From Mycobacterium sp. 852002-40037_SCH5390672 (lineage in GTDB: Bacteria; Actinomycetota; Actinomycetes; Mycobacteriales; Mycobacteriaceae): DNA of 35,354 nucleotides. Location: positions 1 through 35,354 of the forward strand of contig NZ_LZTA01000092.1 in the NCBI RefSeq assembly GCF_001665875.1, read 5' to 3'. The notes beneath the pieces are model-generated. The model was given only the letters and a program-made list of their open reading frames with translations, was not told the origin of the DNA and searched no databases. How positions within the stretch are numbered: the stretch's first letter is position 1; every line of letters begins with the position of its first letter. Made by a program: the position numbers and the translations under genes. Of this stretch, positions 25,533 through 32,571 are shown one piece after another.

Positions 25533-26666
25533 TCAGGACTTCTTTTGACCCGGCTCCAGCACGAAATCGACCACAATCGCAGCCATGTCGTCGATCGCGT
25601 GCCGGGCGATGACTTCGTAGCCGTGGGTGCTCAGCGTGGGCAGGCACAGCAGGCCGGCGCGCGCGGTCAGCCCGTTGGCCTTGGAGTGCGACGCGTCGGA
25701 TTCGAAGGCGCCCAGCGCGGCCGCCTGTGGTGACAGCTTGCGGTCGGTGGCGATTTTCAGCAGCCGGTCGGCGACGCTCTTGTCGTAGACGCAAAGCGCA
25801 TCGCTGTAACCGATGATGGGACCGCCGGCGACGGTGGTGTTGTATTCGCGTTCGGTGGGGCCGACTTCCAGGGCGAGGGTGAGGTCGCCCGGCAGGGTGG
25901 CGCTGGCGTAGGTGCCCCCCACTCCGCCGATCTCTTCGTTGGTGGTGAACACCAGGTAGACGTCGTCGGCGGGGCGCTGTTGGCGCTCGCGCAGCAGGTG
26001 CGCGGCGCCCAGCAGGGCGGTCACCGCGGCGCGGTCGTCGAGGAAGTAGGCGCCGACGTAGTCTCCGATCTCGACCACCGATCTCTTGCTGCGGTCGACG
26101 CATACCCGGGTGCCGGCGTGCACTCCCGCGGCGGTCAACTCGTCGACGCTGCGACCGGTGAAGACGTAGACGTGATGCCAATCCAGCGAGCGGTCGCCCT
26201 GATCGGGCTTCGTCTCCCAGATTCGCGAGCTTTCCTGGGTGGTGTGCTCGGAGCCGAGAGTCAGTACGGCGGTGAGGGTTTCGTTGTCGCCGAGCACGGC
26301 GACCGGGCCCAGTCCGAAATTTCCCGGGTACATGGTGCCCAGTTGCGTCAAATGCAGTGTGCCATCGGGTTCTACGCGCTTGACGATCATGGACAATTCG
26401 TCCATGTGCGCCATGACCCGTGTCGCGGTACCGGGGATGGCCTCGGTGCGGTGGCGATGGTCGGGCGCCCCGGCGTCGCCGGCCGACGGGTTGGCGGCGA
26501 CGTACCCGATCAGGTTGCCGGCGTCGTCGGTCCACATGTCGTCGACGACGGGTTGCAGTTCGCGGGCGATGACTTCGCGTACCGCGTCCTCCTGCCCGCA
26601 CGGCCCGTAGGTCGACAAAAGCTCTTGCAGCAATTCGTCGGTGGAATCGCGGTCACGGTGCGCCAT
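25533..26666 (-). CDS. M42 family metallopeptidase (glutamyl/deblocking aminopeptidase-like)
   Basis: 377 residues. Di-metal aminopeptidase motifs in order: VMAHMDELSMIV near residue 84 (His and Asp), YFLDDRAAVTAL (bridging Asp), FTTNEEIGGVGG (catalytic and metal Glu), ALEVGPT, and PTLSTHGYEV near 346 (last His). All expected ligand positions are filled, with Glu at the fourth where some relatives have Asp. M42 enzymes form large dodecameric cytoplasmic complexes that trim peptides. The ATG has GGAGAGGA a few nt upstream. It lies 78 nt downstream of the Rieske oxygenase gene on the same strand, with a GCGTGG/CCACGC stem-loop between them, so co-transcription is uncertain. Confidence 0.88.
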   Translation of the reverse strand: MAHRDRDSTDELLQELLSTYGPCGQEDAVREVIARELQPVVDDMWTDDAGNLIGYVAANPSAGDAGAPDHRHRTEAIPGTATRVMAHMDELSMIVKRVEPDGTLHLTQLGTMYPGNFGLGPVAVLGDNETLTAVLTLGSEHTTQESSRIWETKPDQGDRSLDWHHVYVFTGRSVDELTAAGVHAGTRVCVDRSKRSVVEIGDYVGAYFLDDRAAVTALLGAAHLLRERQQRPADDVYLVFTTNEEIGGVGGTYASATLPGDLTLALEVGPTEREYNTTVAGGPIIGYSDALCVYDKSVADRLLKIATDRKLSPQAAALGAFESDASHSKANGLTARAGLLCLPTLSTHGYEVIARHAIDDMAAIVVDFVLEPGQKKS

Positions 26667-26709
26667 CAGGTCCTCTCCATCGGGGGTCAGAGGATCAGTA
26701 CCCGCGATA

Positions 26710-26728
26710 GCGTGGGGCTACGCCACGC
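26710..26728 (-). terminator. Stem-loop between the Rieske oxygenase and M42 genes
   Basis: GCGTGG/CCACGC, 6-bp stem with a 7-nt loop, 17-35 nt beyond the Rieske gene stop. It may attenuate or end that transcript; no T-run. Confidence 0.35.
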
Positions 26729-26744
26729 ACGCCAAGATGATGCC

Positions 26745-27914
26745 CTAGCCGAGTGCGACGCCTAGTTCCTGGGCGAACACCCTGATCATGTGTTGGACGG
26801 CGATTTCGTTGCGTCCGATGATCATGTGGTCGTGCTGGCCGTGCCGGACGCCCTCGCCGCATTGGGGCAGCATGGCGAAGTCCTCGTCGCGCACGGCCGC
26901 ATGCACCCCTTCGAAGACCGCGTCGTAGGCCGCTTTCATCTCGTCGTTGGTGGCAGGGATGCGGCCCATCCAACTGTGGCGCACCGTGCAGCGGGTCGGG
27001 TCACCGGCGGGCAACATGTCGATGATCTCCACCCCCACCGGGCTGTTGGCCAGGATGAGGTTCGGATACACCCAATAGATCACCCCCATGTTCGCCACCG
27101 GGTCCAGCGAAGCCGTGGGGTCGGCGTCGGCGTTGGTGATCCAGGTGAAGGGGAATCCGATCCGGTGATGCTTGCCGAACTCGTCGTAGACCATCGTGTT
27201 GGCCAGGGTGTTCTGCCCGATGAGGCTCTCGCCGTGCACGTACGGGAAGTGATATCCCTCGGCGAACGCTTCCAGGGCACCCTTCCATGACACGCCGGAG
27301 GTGAATTCGCGCTGCGTGTGATAGCCGTAGGACGCGTAGTTCCACAGCGCCAGTTCGGCACCGAAGTCACCGAGGTGGGCGTCGAGGTCGATGGTCGCGT
27401 CGGCGGTCAGCACCGCCCAGATGAAGCCGTGCCGCTCCTCGGAGGGGAGTTCCACCAGGCCATAGTCCTTGGTGTCCATCGAGTCGAAGCCCGCTTTGCC
27501 CGGCACCGTGAACAATTCGCCGGTGTTGCGGTATGTCCAGGCGTGGTACGGGCAGACGAATCGCGAGGCATTGCCCGAACCGCAGGCCGGCATCGCGCCG
27601 CGGTGCCGGCAGTAGTTGAGCAAGACGTGGCTGGCCCCGGATCGGTCACGGGTGACCAGCAGCGAATCGCCCAGCACCGAGCGCACCACGTAGTCGTTCT
27701 TGTTCGGCACCTGGGCCGACGGGACGATGGCCAGCGGCACCCGGCGCAGGATCTGCGATTCCTCGATCTCGGTGATCTTGGGGTCGCGGTAGTAGTGCAG
27801 CGGCACCCGCAGTTCACGCTCGGCCAGGTCGGTCGTCTTGTCCAAGGCATGCCGCAGGCCCCGCCGCGTCAACCTCTCGTCGGTGGCGCTCACCGGCTGG
27901 TCGATCGGCGTCAC
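26745..27914 (-). CDS. Aromatic-ring-hydroxylating dioxygenase alpha subunit (Rieske)
   Basis: 389 residues. The Rieske [2Fe-2S] ligands are YCRHRG near residue 101 and CPYHAW near 121. The mononuclear iron site shows EGYHFPYVH near 215-220, with a late Asp in AAVRDEDF. No reductase or ferredoxin gene is adjacent. The start chosen is the GTG at 27912-27914, because a full AAGGAGG Shine-Dalgarno sequence (27920-27926) lies 5 nt before it. An ATG at 27947 would place the start within the promoter/operator. The gene is divergent from a TetR regulator and its promoter overlaps an inverted repeat, so it is probably induced when the regulator binds a substrate-like ligand. The substrate is unknown. 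Confidence 0.9.
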   Translation of the reverse strand: MTPIDQPVSATDERLTRRGLRHALDKTTDLAERELRVPLHYYRDPKITEIEESQILRRVPLAIVPSAQVPNKNDYVVRSVLGDSLLVTRDRSGASHVLLNYCRHRGAMPACGSGNASRFVCPYHAWTYRNTGELFTVPGKAGFDSMDTKDYGLVELPSEERHGFIWAVLTADATIDLDAHLGDFGAELALWNYASYGYHTQREFTSGVSWKGALEAFAEGYHFPYVHGESLIGQNTLANTMVYDEFGKHHRIGFPFTWITNADADPTASLDPVANMGVIYWVYPNLILANSPVGVEIIDMLPAGDPTRCTVRHSWMGRIPATNDEMKAAYDAVFEGVHAAVRDEDFAMLPQCGEGVRHGQHDHMIIGRNEIAVQHMIRVFAQELGVALG

Positions 27915-27919
27915 CCTGG

Positions 27920-27926
27920 CCTCCTT
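27920..27926 (-). promoter_or_regulatory. Ribosome binding site AAGGAGG deciding the Rieske gene start
   Basis: A perfect AAGGAGG, 5 nt before the GTG at 27914 and inside the frame that an ATG at 27947 would use. It makes the GTG the better start. Confidence 0.7.
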
Positions 27927-27945
27927 CGCATGGTTGCTGTTGACC

Positions 27946-27967
27946 ATACAATGGATACCGTTTGTAT
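27946..27967. promoter_or_regulatory. Inverted-repeat operator between the Rieske oxygenase and tetR genes
   Basis: ATACAA (27946-27951) and TTGTAT (27962-27967) form a perfect 6-bp inverted repeat with a 10-bp spacer that is itself partly symmetric. On the minus strand a perfect TTGACA (27973-27968) precedes the repeat, with TTGTAT (27951-27946) 16 nt on as a possible -10, so a bound TetR dimer would cover the oxygenase promoter. Confidence 0.55.
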
Positions 27968-28006
27968 TGTCAAGGTCGGGGACCCGGCGTGTGCGACGAT
28001 CACGCA

Positions 28007-28615
28007 ATGCGCCGGCACGGCTGGTCGGGTGATATCCCGGCCGACGACGATGAGGCGGTCGCGCGCATCCTGACCGCGGCGCGCAGTGCCATCGATTCGC
28101 GCGGGACCGTGAGCGTCTCGGAGGTCGCGTCGACGCTCGGCGTGACACGGCAGACGATTTACCGGTACTTCCCCACTCACGAGGCGCTGTTGGGCGCGAC
28201 GGCACTGTCTTGCGTCGACGGATTCCTGGATCGGCTTGCGGCGCACCTGGGTTCGATCACCGATCCCACCGAGGCGGTGGTCGAGGGCGTCGCCTACACC
28301 TTCGAGCAGCTCGCGCACGACAAGTACCTCAGCCTGGTGTTCCAGCCCGGCAAGGCCAGCGCGTTCACCGCAGGGGTCACCTCGGACATGGCCGTTTCAT
28401 TCGGCCGGTCGATCCTGCAGCGATTCGAGGTCGATTGGGCCGCAGCGGGTTTCGCCGGGGGCAGGCTCGATGAACTGGTCGAGATCATGCTGCGCACCTT
28501 GCAGTCACTGATCGTGGACCCGGGCCGCCCGCCGCGCACCGGACGCGAGCTGCGAAAGTTCCTCGAGGGCTGGATAGCGCCATCGGTGCGCGCGTATGCC
28601 GCTATCGGGCACTGA
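28007..28615 (+). CDS. TetR-family transcriptional regulator
   Basis: 202 residues. The N-terminal DNA-binding domain has the helix-turn-helix VSEVASTLGVTRQTIYRYFPTHEALLGA near residues 38-65, the TetR signature. The C-terminal helical part is the ligand-binding and dimer domain and matches no family I can name. The ATG at 28007 is used; in-frame TTG and GTG codons upstream (from 27962) lie over the operator and are less likely. It is divergent from the Rieske oxygenase gene, so it most likely represses that gene and itself. A gene-poor stretch and the low-G+C accessory region follow. Confidence 0.88.
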   Translation: MRRHGWSGDIPADDDEAVARILTAARSAIDSRGTVSVSEVASTLGVTRQTIYRYFPTHEALLGATALSCVDGFLDRLAAHLGSITDPTEAVVEGVAYTFEQLAHDKYLSLVFQPGKASAFTAGVTSDMAVSFGRSILQRFEVDWAAAGFAGGRLDELVEIMLRTLQSLIVDPGRPPRTGRELRKFLEGWIAPSVRAYAAIGH

Positions 28616-29040
28616 GTGGACATTATGGGCTGAGGAAGGTTCCCTTACTGTGCCGGGCCCTACCCCTAACCGTTCGTGCGAAATGATGGCAGACCTCGGC
28701 GACATCGCCGTTGGATCCGCCGGCGCTTCCCGCATTCGCGCAGTGTGGGGAGGTCTGCTCCGACTACGGCGGCTTCATCCAAGGTTCGCTGCGTTCTTAA
28801 GAGGAACCTCCTGACGACTCGCCATATGACTACCTCGAAGGCTCAAGCCATAGCTCGATGATCGGAGTGTTGTGAGGGCCGGCGGGCGGCCTCCGCGAGC
28901 TTGGCTTCATGACTTTGTATTAGCCACGCTCTCTATCCCGAGGGCAACGTGAAACGCACAATCATTCAAGAATAAAAGCGAAGCGATCTGTGTTACCGTG
29001 TCGCCTACCGGCGCCTAGCGGCCACGGAAAGGAATCAAAT
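28616..29040. other. 425-bp gap at the left edge of the accessory region
   Basis: No supported protein gene. It contains an imperfect inverted repeat (AGGAAGGTTCC at 28633-28643 and GGAACCTCCT at 28803-28812), a G+C-rich stem-loop near 28870-28890 (GAGGGCCG/CGGCCTC with one bulge), and then a drop in G+C. The left end of the inserted segment probably lies within this gap; no tRNA or att copy was found here. Confidence 0.4.
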
Positions 29041-31869
29041 TTGCAGATTGCGCGACGCGTGACGCGGAATCTGGCAACGGCGTTTAAGTGGCCCAGCCCT
29101 TTCCTTCTTGGCGTTGTGGGCCTAATACTGGGCGCCTTTCTAGGGTGGGATGTTATCGACAACCCGAATCAGGACCAGGGATATGGTACGCAAGGCCGGA
29201 CCACATCATTTCAATGCCCTCGGGCGGCCGCCGTCGAATCCGACCTCCGCACATCGGTGTCGCTAACTCATGCGGCGCTCGACGTGACTACAACTCTAGA
29301 GGTCAAGGCTATCGGCGTGATTCCACCTCAACCACCGTCACCCATAACGGAGGGATCCCGCCAGTCGGACGCTGACATGAACCTAGACGCGCTGCTCGAA
29401 TGTATTGCACCACCGCAACAATTTCTACTCAAATCCGTAGTTTGGAAAGATGGTGAGATTAAGGCCGCATTTGGCGTACCACCCGTTATATTTGCGCCAC
29501 ACGTTTTCGGTCCCGTGGTCGTCGACATGACATTTCAGAATCCTACGACACTTTCTTTGCAATTATGTTCGCCTCGTGAGCATTTTGGTCAGATTGGAGC
29601 TTCGTCGGCTGCACAATTCGATCAGCACCGCGCCCCTTGGCTATGTCAAGACAATGCGAGAACGTCAGTCACTGTCGCAGTCGACAATACTATATTTGCC
29701 GCGAATAGTGGCGGTCCGGTTTCAGCCGAAGAGCCGTTACCACCACAATTGAAGTCATCAAACCGAGTTGAAGACTACGTCGTCGCCGGGAATAGCGCCG
29801 CACCGCAGCCAAACGAAATTCGCGCGCACAACGGTAAGATAACCTACACCTGGAACGCGGTCGATAATAGATCTGCCGTTAAGGTCTGGCTATTAACACC
29901 TTTTCTTCTGCGAGCTACAATCACGCTCGCCAACAAGCAAGTAACCTTCCCTAAAGATGCCAATGATCCAGTCGCTATAATTTCGATTTCTTATATAAGT
30001 TTCGCAAGCTCTGGAATCGCCGCGATATGCGCTGTAGCGTTGCTTATACTCACTATCAGGCGAACCGGCACCCGCCGCGAGTTGTTGCGTCTCGCAGGTC
30101 TGGTAGTTGCTCTTAGCCTAATGGGCGCAACCGCTATCTTTGTGCACTGTCCTTTTTACGTCCCCGGCGCTATTTTAACGCCATTGGCAGGATGGACTAT
30201 CCTGCTATCGGTATTGGATACGTCAAAAAGCGGCCGCTTGAAAATCTTTCTTGCCGGACTGACGATTTCTGTTACCGCTTTATTGGTTTTCGAACTAGTG
30301 CTGCAATGTACAGGCTTTGCGCGAAAATTGCGAAGTGACTTGAAATCTGACCACCCACATGGCCTCTTATTCGCCGTAAGCCTGATTAATGTTGCAGCGG
30401 CATTATGTCTCATCGTCGTAGTATTCATCGGCGTGAGACTATTGATAAACCGCACCGCCGCAGTCATCTCGATCACGAACGAACACACGAATCCGCAATT
30501 GATCCGTTACTCGGTATCCGTAGTAACTTTTGGCATATTGGCGGCATTTGGTTTCACGGTTGCAAGAAATGTCTACCCGGATTTCATGCCCCGTACGATC
30601 TCCGATAGTGAACTCGATAGAATTCTCGGTACTCATGAGAATATCCCACCGACGATACTAGCCGACTGCAGCCGAGCGGTAAAAGTCTGGGAATTTGCTT
30701 ACGATCTCGGCGGCAGCACCGCTTATGCCAGTAGTATTCTCGTGGCCCAGTTTCTACCATTTGTCGCCGTAGCGGGTTTAGTACTTTATTGGTCAGCCAA
30801 TTTCAACAGAAGTCTCGAACGCATGTCATGGACTAGCCGTAGAAAGGCCTTTATCCGACTCTTGTCGCCTTGCAATCGAATTGTAGCTGTCATGGCACAT
30901 CGGAAGAATGAATGTTCTCGTTTGCCAGCCGCAGAACGCCGAGTAAGAAGGCCTAATCCAGTGAAGCCGTTGAACTTCAGGACGTCTGCGATGGTTGCGT
31001 TGTTATTGGCCATCGCAGTTCCGTGGTCGGAAACTGGAAGTGCTCCATTTATCGTCATGGCCCCACTATGGTTATTGCAAGCTGGGGTACTGCTTGTAAT
31101 AATTCGTTTAACAGTGCGGCCTTATGTACCGAGCCCAGTCCCGGTCCCAGGCGAGCGATTTACGCTGCTAAGACTGGTCCGACGCGAACCAGGCATGAGC
31201 GAAGACGGCAGCTACCGACATGAGGAGGCTTCGCGGCTCTTGGCGTTCGGTCCAAGAGAGGGCGCTAGATCGAACGCTGAGAGTGCCGCGCGAATCGCGG
31301 CTGTACTGTCGATTGCTCCAATTGTCTACCTACTTGGCGGCACTGCGCTTGATATAACGCGAGTTACCACGTGGGGATGGGGGTTCTTCTACGCTACTAT
31401 TGTGGTTGTCGCTGAGGCCATTCGCGGGATGATCACTGGTTACATTTTTGGCTACCTCCATTTCAGGCTTCGAGGAGACACCGGCCCCGCGAAGGCCCTG
31501 CATTTTACTGCGATCTGGGCTCCGAGTGCCGCAATCACTGCGGCAGTCGCCTCTATCGGTCATGCGGACGTAGTTAATTCGACTTTGTTGCATTGCTGCG
31601 AGTTTTTGCTCATAAGCTTTATTTTGAGCATTATCTACGATCTGAGGTCGGTAAAGGCCGCGGGGGGCACTTGGCGTGATTTACAGCGAATTTATTCTAT
31701 GCATAACTATACTCAGATTGCCGCTGTGGTCGTTCCGGCTCTATTAGCTGTCATCGCGCTAATTACGCAACTGCGCGCCGGAGCTGGATTGGATGCTGCC
31801 CGTACAATTATTAATGGATTAAATAGCGTTGTGACTGCCCAGATTCCAGTTCTGGGTAAAACGCCATAA
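29041..31869 (+). CDS. Large polytopic membrane protein of unknown function
   Basis: 942 residues from the TTG at 29041, chosen because AAAGGA (29028-29033) lies 7 nt before it; a GTG at 28990 would add 17 residues but has no ribosome site. Layout: one membrane helix (about 20-35), an extracytoplasmic domain of about 270 residues with several cysteines, then about 14 further helices from about 311 to 910. A soluble loop of about 65 basic residues (about 584-648) and another of about 60 (about 691-750) are predicted. A conserved-looking motif EAIRGMITGYIFGYL, then GPAKAL, lies near 793-820. Codon use is A/T-rich (many ATA, TTA, TAT codons), unlike its neighbours, which indicates transfer. I cannot name a family. 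Confidence 0.8.
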   Translation: MQIARRVTRNLATAFKWPSPFLLGVVGLILGAFLGWDVIDNPNQDQGYGTQGRTTSFQCPRAAAVESDLRTSVSLTHAALDVTTTLEVKAIGVIPPQPPSPITEGSRQSDADMNLDALLECIAPPQQFLLKSVVWKDGEIKAAFGVPPVIFAPHVFGPVVVDMTFQNPTTLSLQLCSPREHFGQIGASSAAQFDQHRAPWLCQDNARTSVTVAVDNTIFAANSGGPVSAEEPLPPQLKSSNRVEDYVVAGNSAAPQPNEIRAHNGKITYTWNAVDNRSAVKVWLLTPFLLRATITLANKQVTFPKDANDPVAIISISYISFASSGIAAICAVALLILTIRRTGTRRELLRLAGLVVALSLMGATAIFVHCPFYVPGAILTPLAGWTILLSVLDTSKSGRLKIFLAGLTISVTALLVFELVLQCTGFARKLRSDLKSDHPHGLLFAVSLINVAAALCLIVVVFIGVRLLINRTAAVISITNEHTNPQLIRYSVSVVTFGILAAFGFTVARNVYPDFMPRTISDSELDRILGTHENIPPTILADCSRAVKVWEFAYDLGGSTAYASSILVAQFLPFVAVAGLVLYWSANFNRSLERMSWTSRRKAFIRLLSPCNRIVAVMAHRKNECSRLPAAERRVRRPNPVKPLNFRTSAMVALLLAIAVPWSETGSAPFIVMAPLWLLQAGVLLVIIRLTVRPYVPSPVPVPGERFTLLRLVRREPGMSEDGSYRHEEASRLLAFGPREGARSNAESAARIAAVLSIAPIVYLLGGTALDITRVTTWGWGFFYATIVVVAEAIRGMITGYIFGYLHFRLRGDTGPAKALHFTAIWAPSAAITAAVASIGHADVVNSTLLHCCEFLLISFILSIIYDLRSVKAAGGTWRDLQRIYSMHNYTQIAAVVVPALLAVIALITQLRAGAGLDAARTIINGLNSVVTAQIPVLGKTP

Positions 31870-32381
31870 TCTTGGAGGCTGGAATGGAGTACACCAAAGT
31901 CGTGGGAGTGTCGATCCGTCCCGTTTCCTGCGGTGCCCTCCAACGAACTGGCTGCCCTGATGGTCGATAAAGGCCGCGACGACTTGGTCTTCACGGATCA
32001 GCGCGGCGGAGTTCTGCGAACTCCAACTGGCGTCAGCGAGTCTTTAGGCCAGCGGTCGCAAAGTGCCAAGAGACGGACGGGGCCTTCCCGACCATCGCCC
32101 CGCACGGCCTCCGCCATAAGGCAGCGAGCCTCGCGGTCAGCGCCCACGCAAATGTGAAGGCAGTTCAGCGGATGCTTGGACACGCCAAAGCATCGATGAC
32201 GCTCGACATCTACGCCAATCTCTTCGATGAGGATTTGGATGGCGTAGCGGTGCGCCTGGATGCGGCAATCCAGGCTACTGCGGACGGCGGAAGTTCCGTA
32301 GCGGGCTACATATGCCCTGACCTGGTCAAACTCTGTGGAGCTAAGGGGAATCGAACCCCTGACCTACTCGACGCGAACTAA
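31870..32381 (+). pseudogene. Tyrosine recombinase (phage-type integrase), C-terminal remnant with frameshift
   Basis: Integrase reading begins right after the membrane-protein stop (RLEWSTPKSW, then RSVPFPAV). It continues to GRDDLVFTDQRGGVLR near 32020, then shifts frame and goes on as NWRQRVFRPAVAK to 32381. Loss of one A at about 32017-32021 (CGAACTCC where CGAAACTCC is expected) explains the shift. Catalytic blocks survive in the second part: PHGLRHKAASLAVSA (His and Arg), MLGHAKASMTLDIY (His and the nucleophilic Tyr). The N-terminal 200 or more residues are missing. The reading frame runs into the tRNA-Ala core, as integrase genes next to attP often do. It is almost certainly inactive. 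Confidence 0.85.
32336..32378 (-). tRNA. 3' half of tRNA-Ala(CGC): integration (att) core, incomplete gene
   Basis: Read on the minus strand it gives an anticodon loop (TTCGCGT, anticodon CGC), stem CGAGT, variable AGGTC, a perfect T arm (AGGGG-TTCGATT-CCCCT), acceptor TAGCTCC and A73. The U at position 70 would make the G3:U70 pair that marks alanine tRNAs. The match ends abruptly at the anticodon loop: the next bases do not supply the 5' half of the anticodon stem or the D arm. This is a duplicated att core, not a working tRNA. No full copy was found in the window. Confidence 0.75.
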
Positions 32382-32571
32382 ACCACTTGGGCGTTTGTGG
32401 TGTTGCTGTGCGTTGGTGTCATTGCGAACCCCCAGGTCCCCGCGTTGCTCGCGTTGATCCGCGCCAACCCGTTTTGCATCTGCTGCGGCACGCCTGCGGC
32501 ACGCAGGGTGTCTCGCGGTCGGTGCTGCCGGCTGGCAAACCAGGCCCATTTGGTAGCACCTCGCACAGGCG
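32382..32571. other. Gene-free junction with an 11-bp tandem repeat
   Basis: It lies between the att core and the AlbA_2-like gene. CTGCGGCACGC occurs twice in tandem (32483-32493 and 32494-32504). Open frames here have no recognisable product. Confidence 0.4.

Larger units (their letters stand above)
28866..32381. mobile_element. Putative degraded integrative element / accessory island
   Basis: It spans a markedly lower-G+C membrane-protein gene, a frameshifted tyrosine integrase 3' end and a tRNA-Ala 3' half used as att core. The right limit is the core at 32336-32378; the left limit is approximate, from the composition change. The AlbA_2 gene and the gene-free stretch to about 35208 may belong to the same or another element. 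No complementary att copy was found in the window. Confidence 0.5.

Noticed and set aside
28633..28812. Imperfect inverted repeat AGGAAGGTTCC / GGAACCTCCT as insertion-sequence ends
   Set aside because: No transposase frame lies between the arms, the match has an indel, and no target duplication was seen.
32154..32381. Small protein ending in a GNRTPDLL-type tail near the tRNA core
   Set aside because: The tail is the translation of the antisense strand of a tRNA T arm, a known annotation artefact. The upstream part belongs to the integrase remnant.
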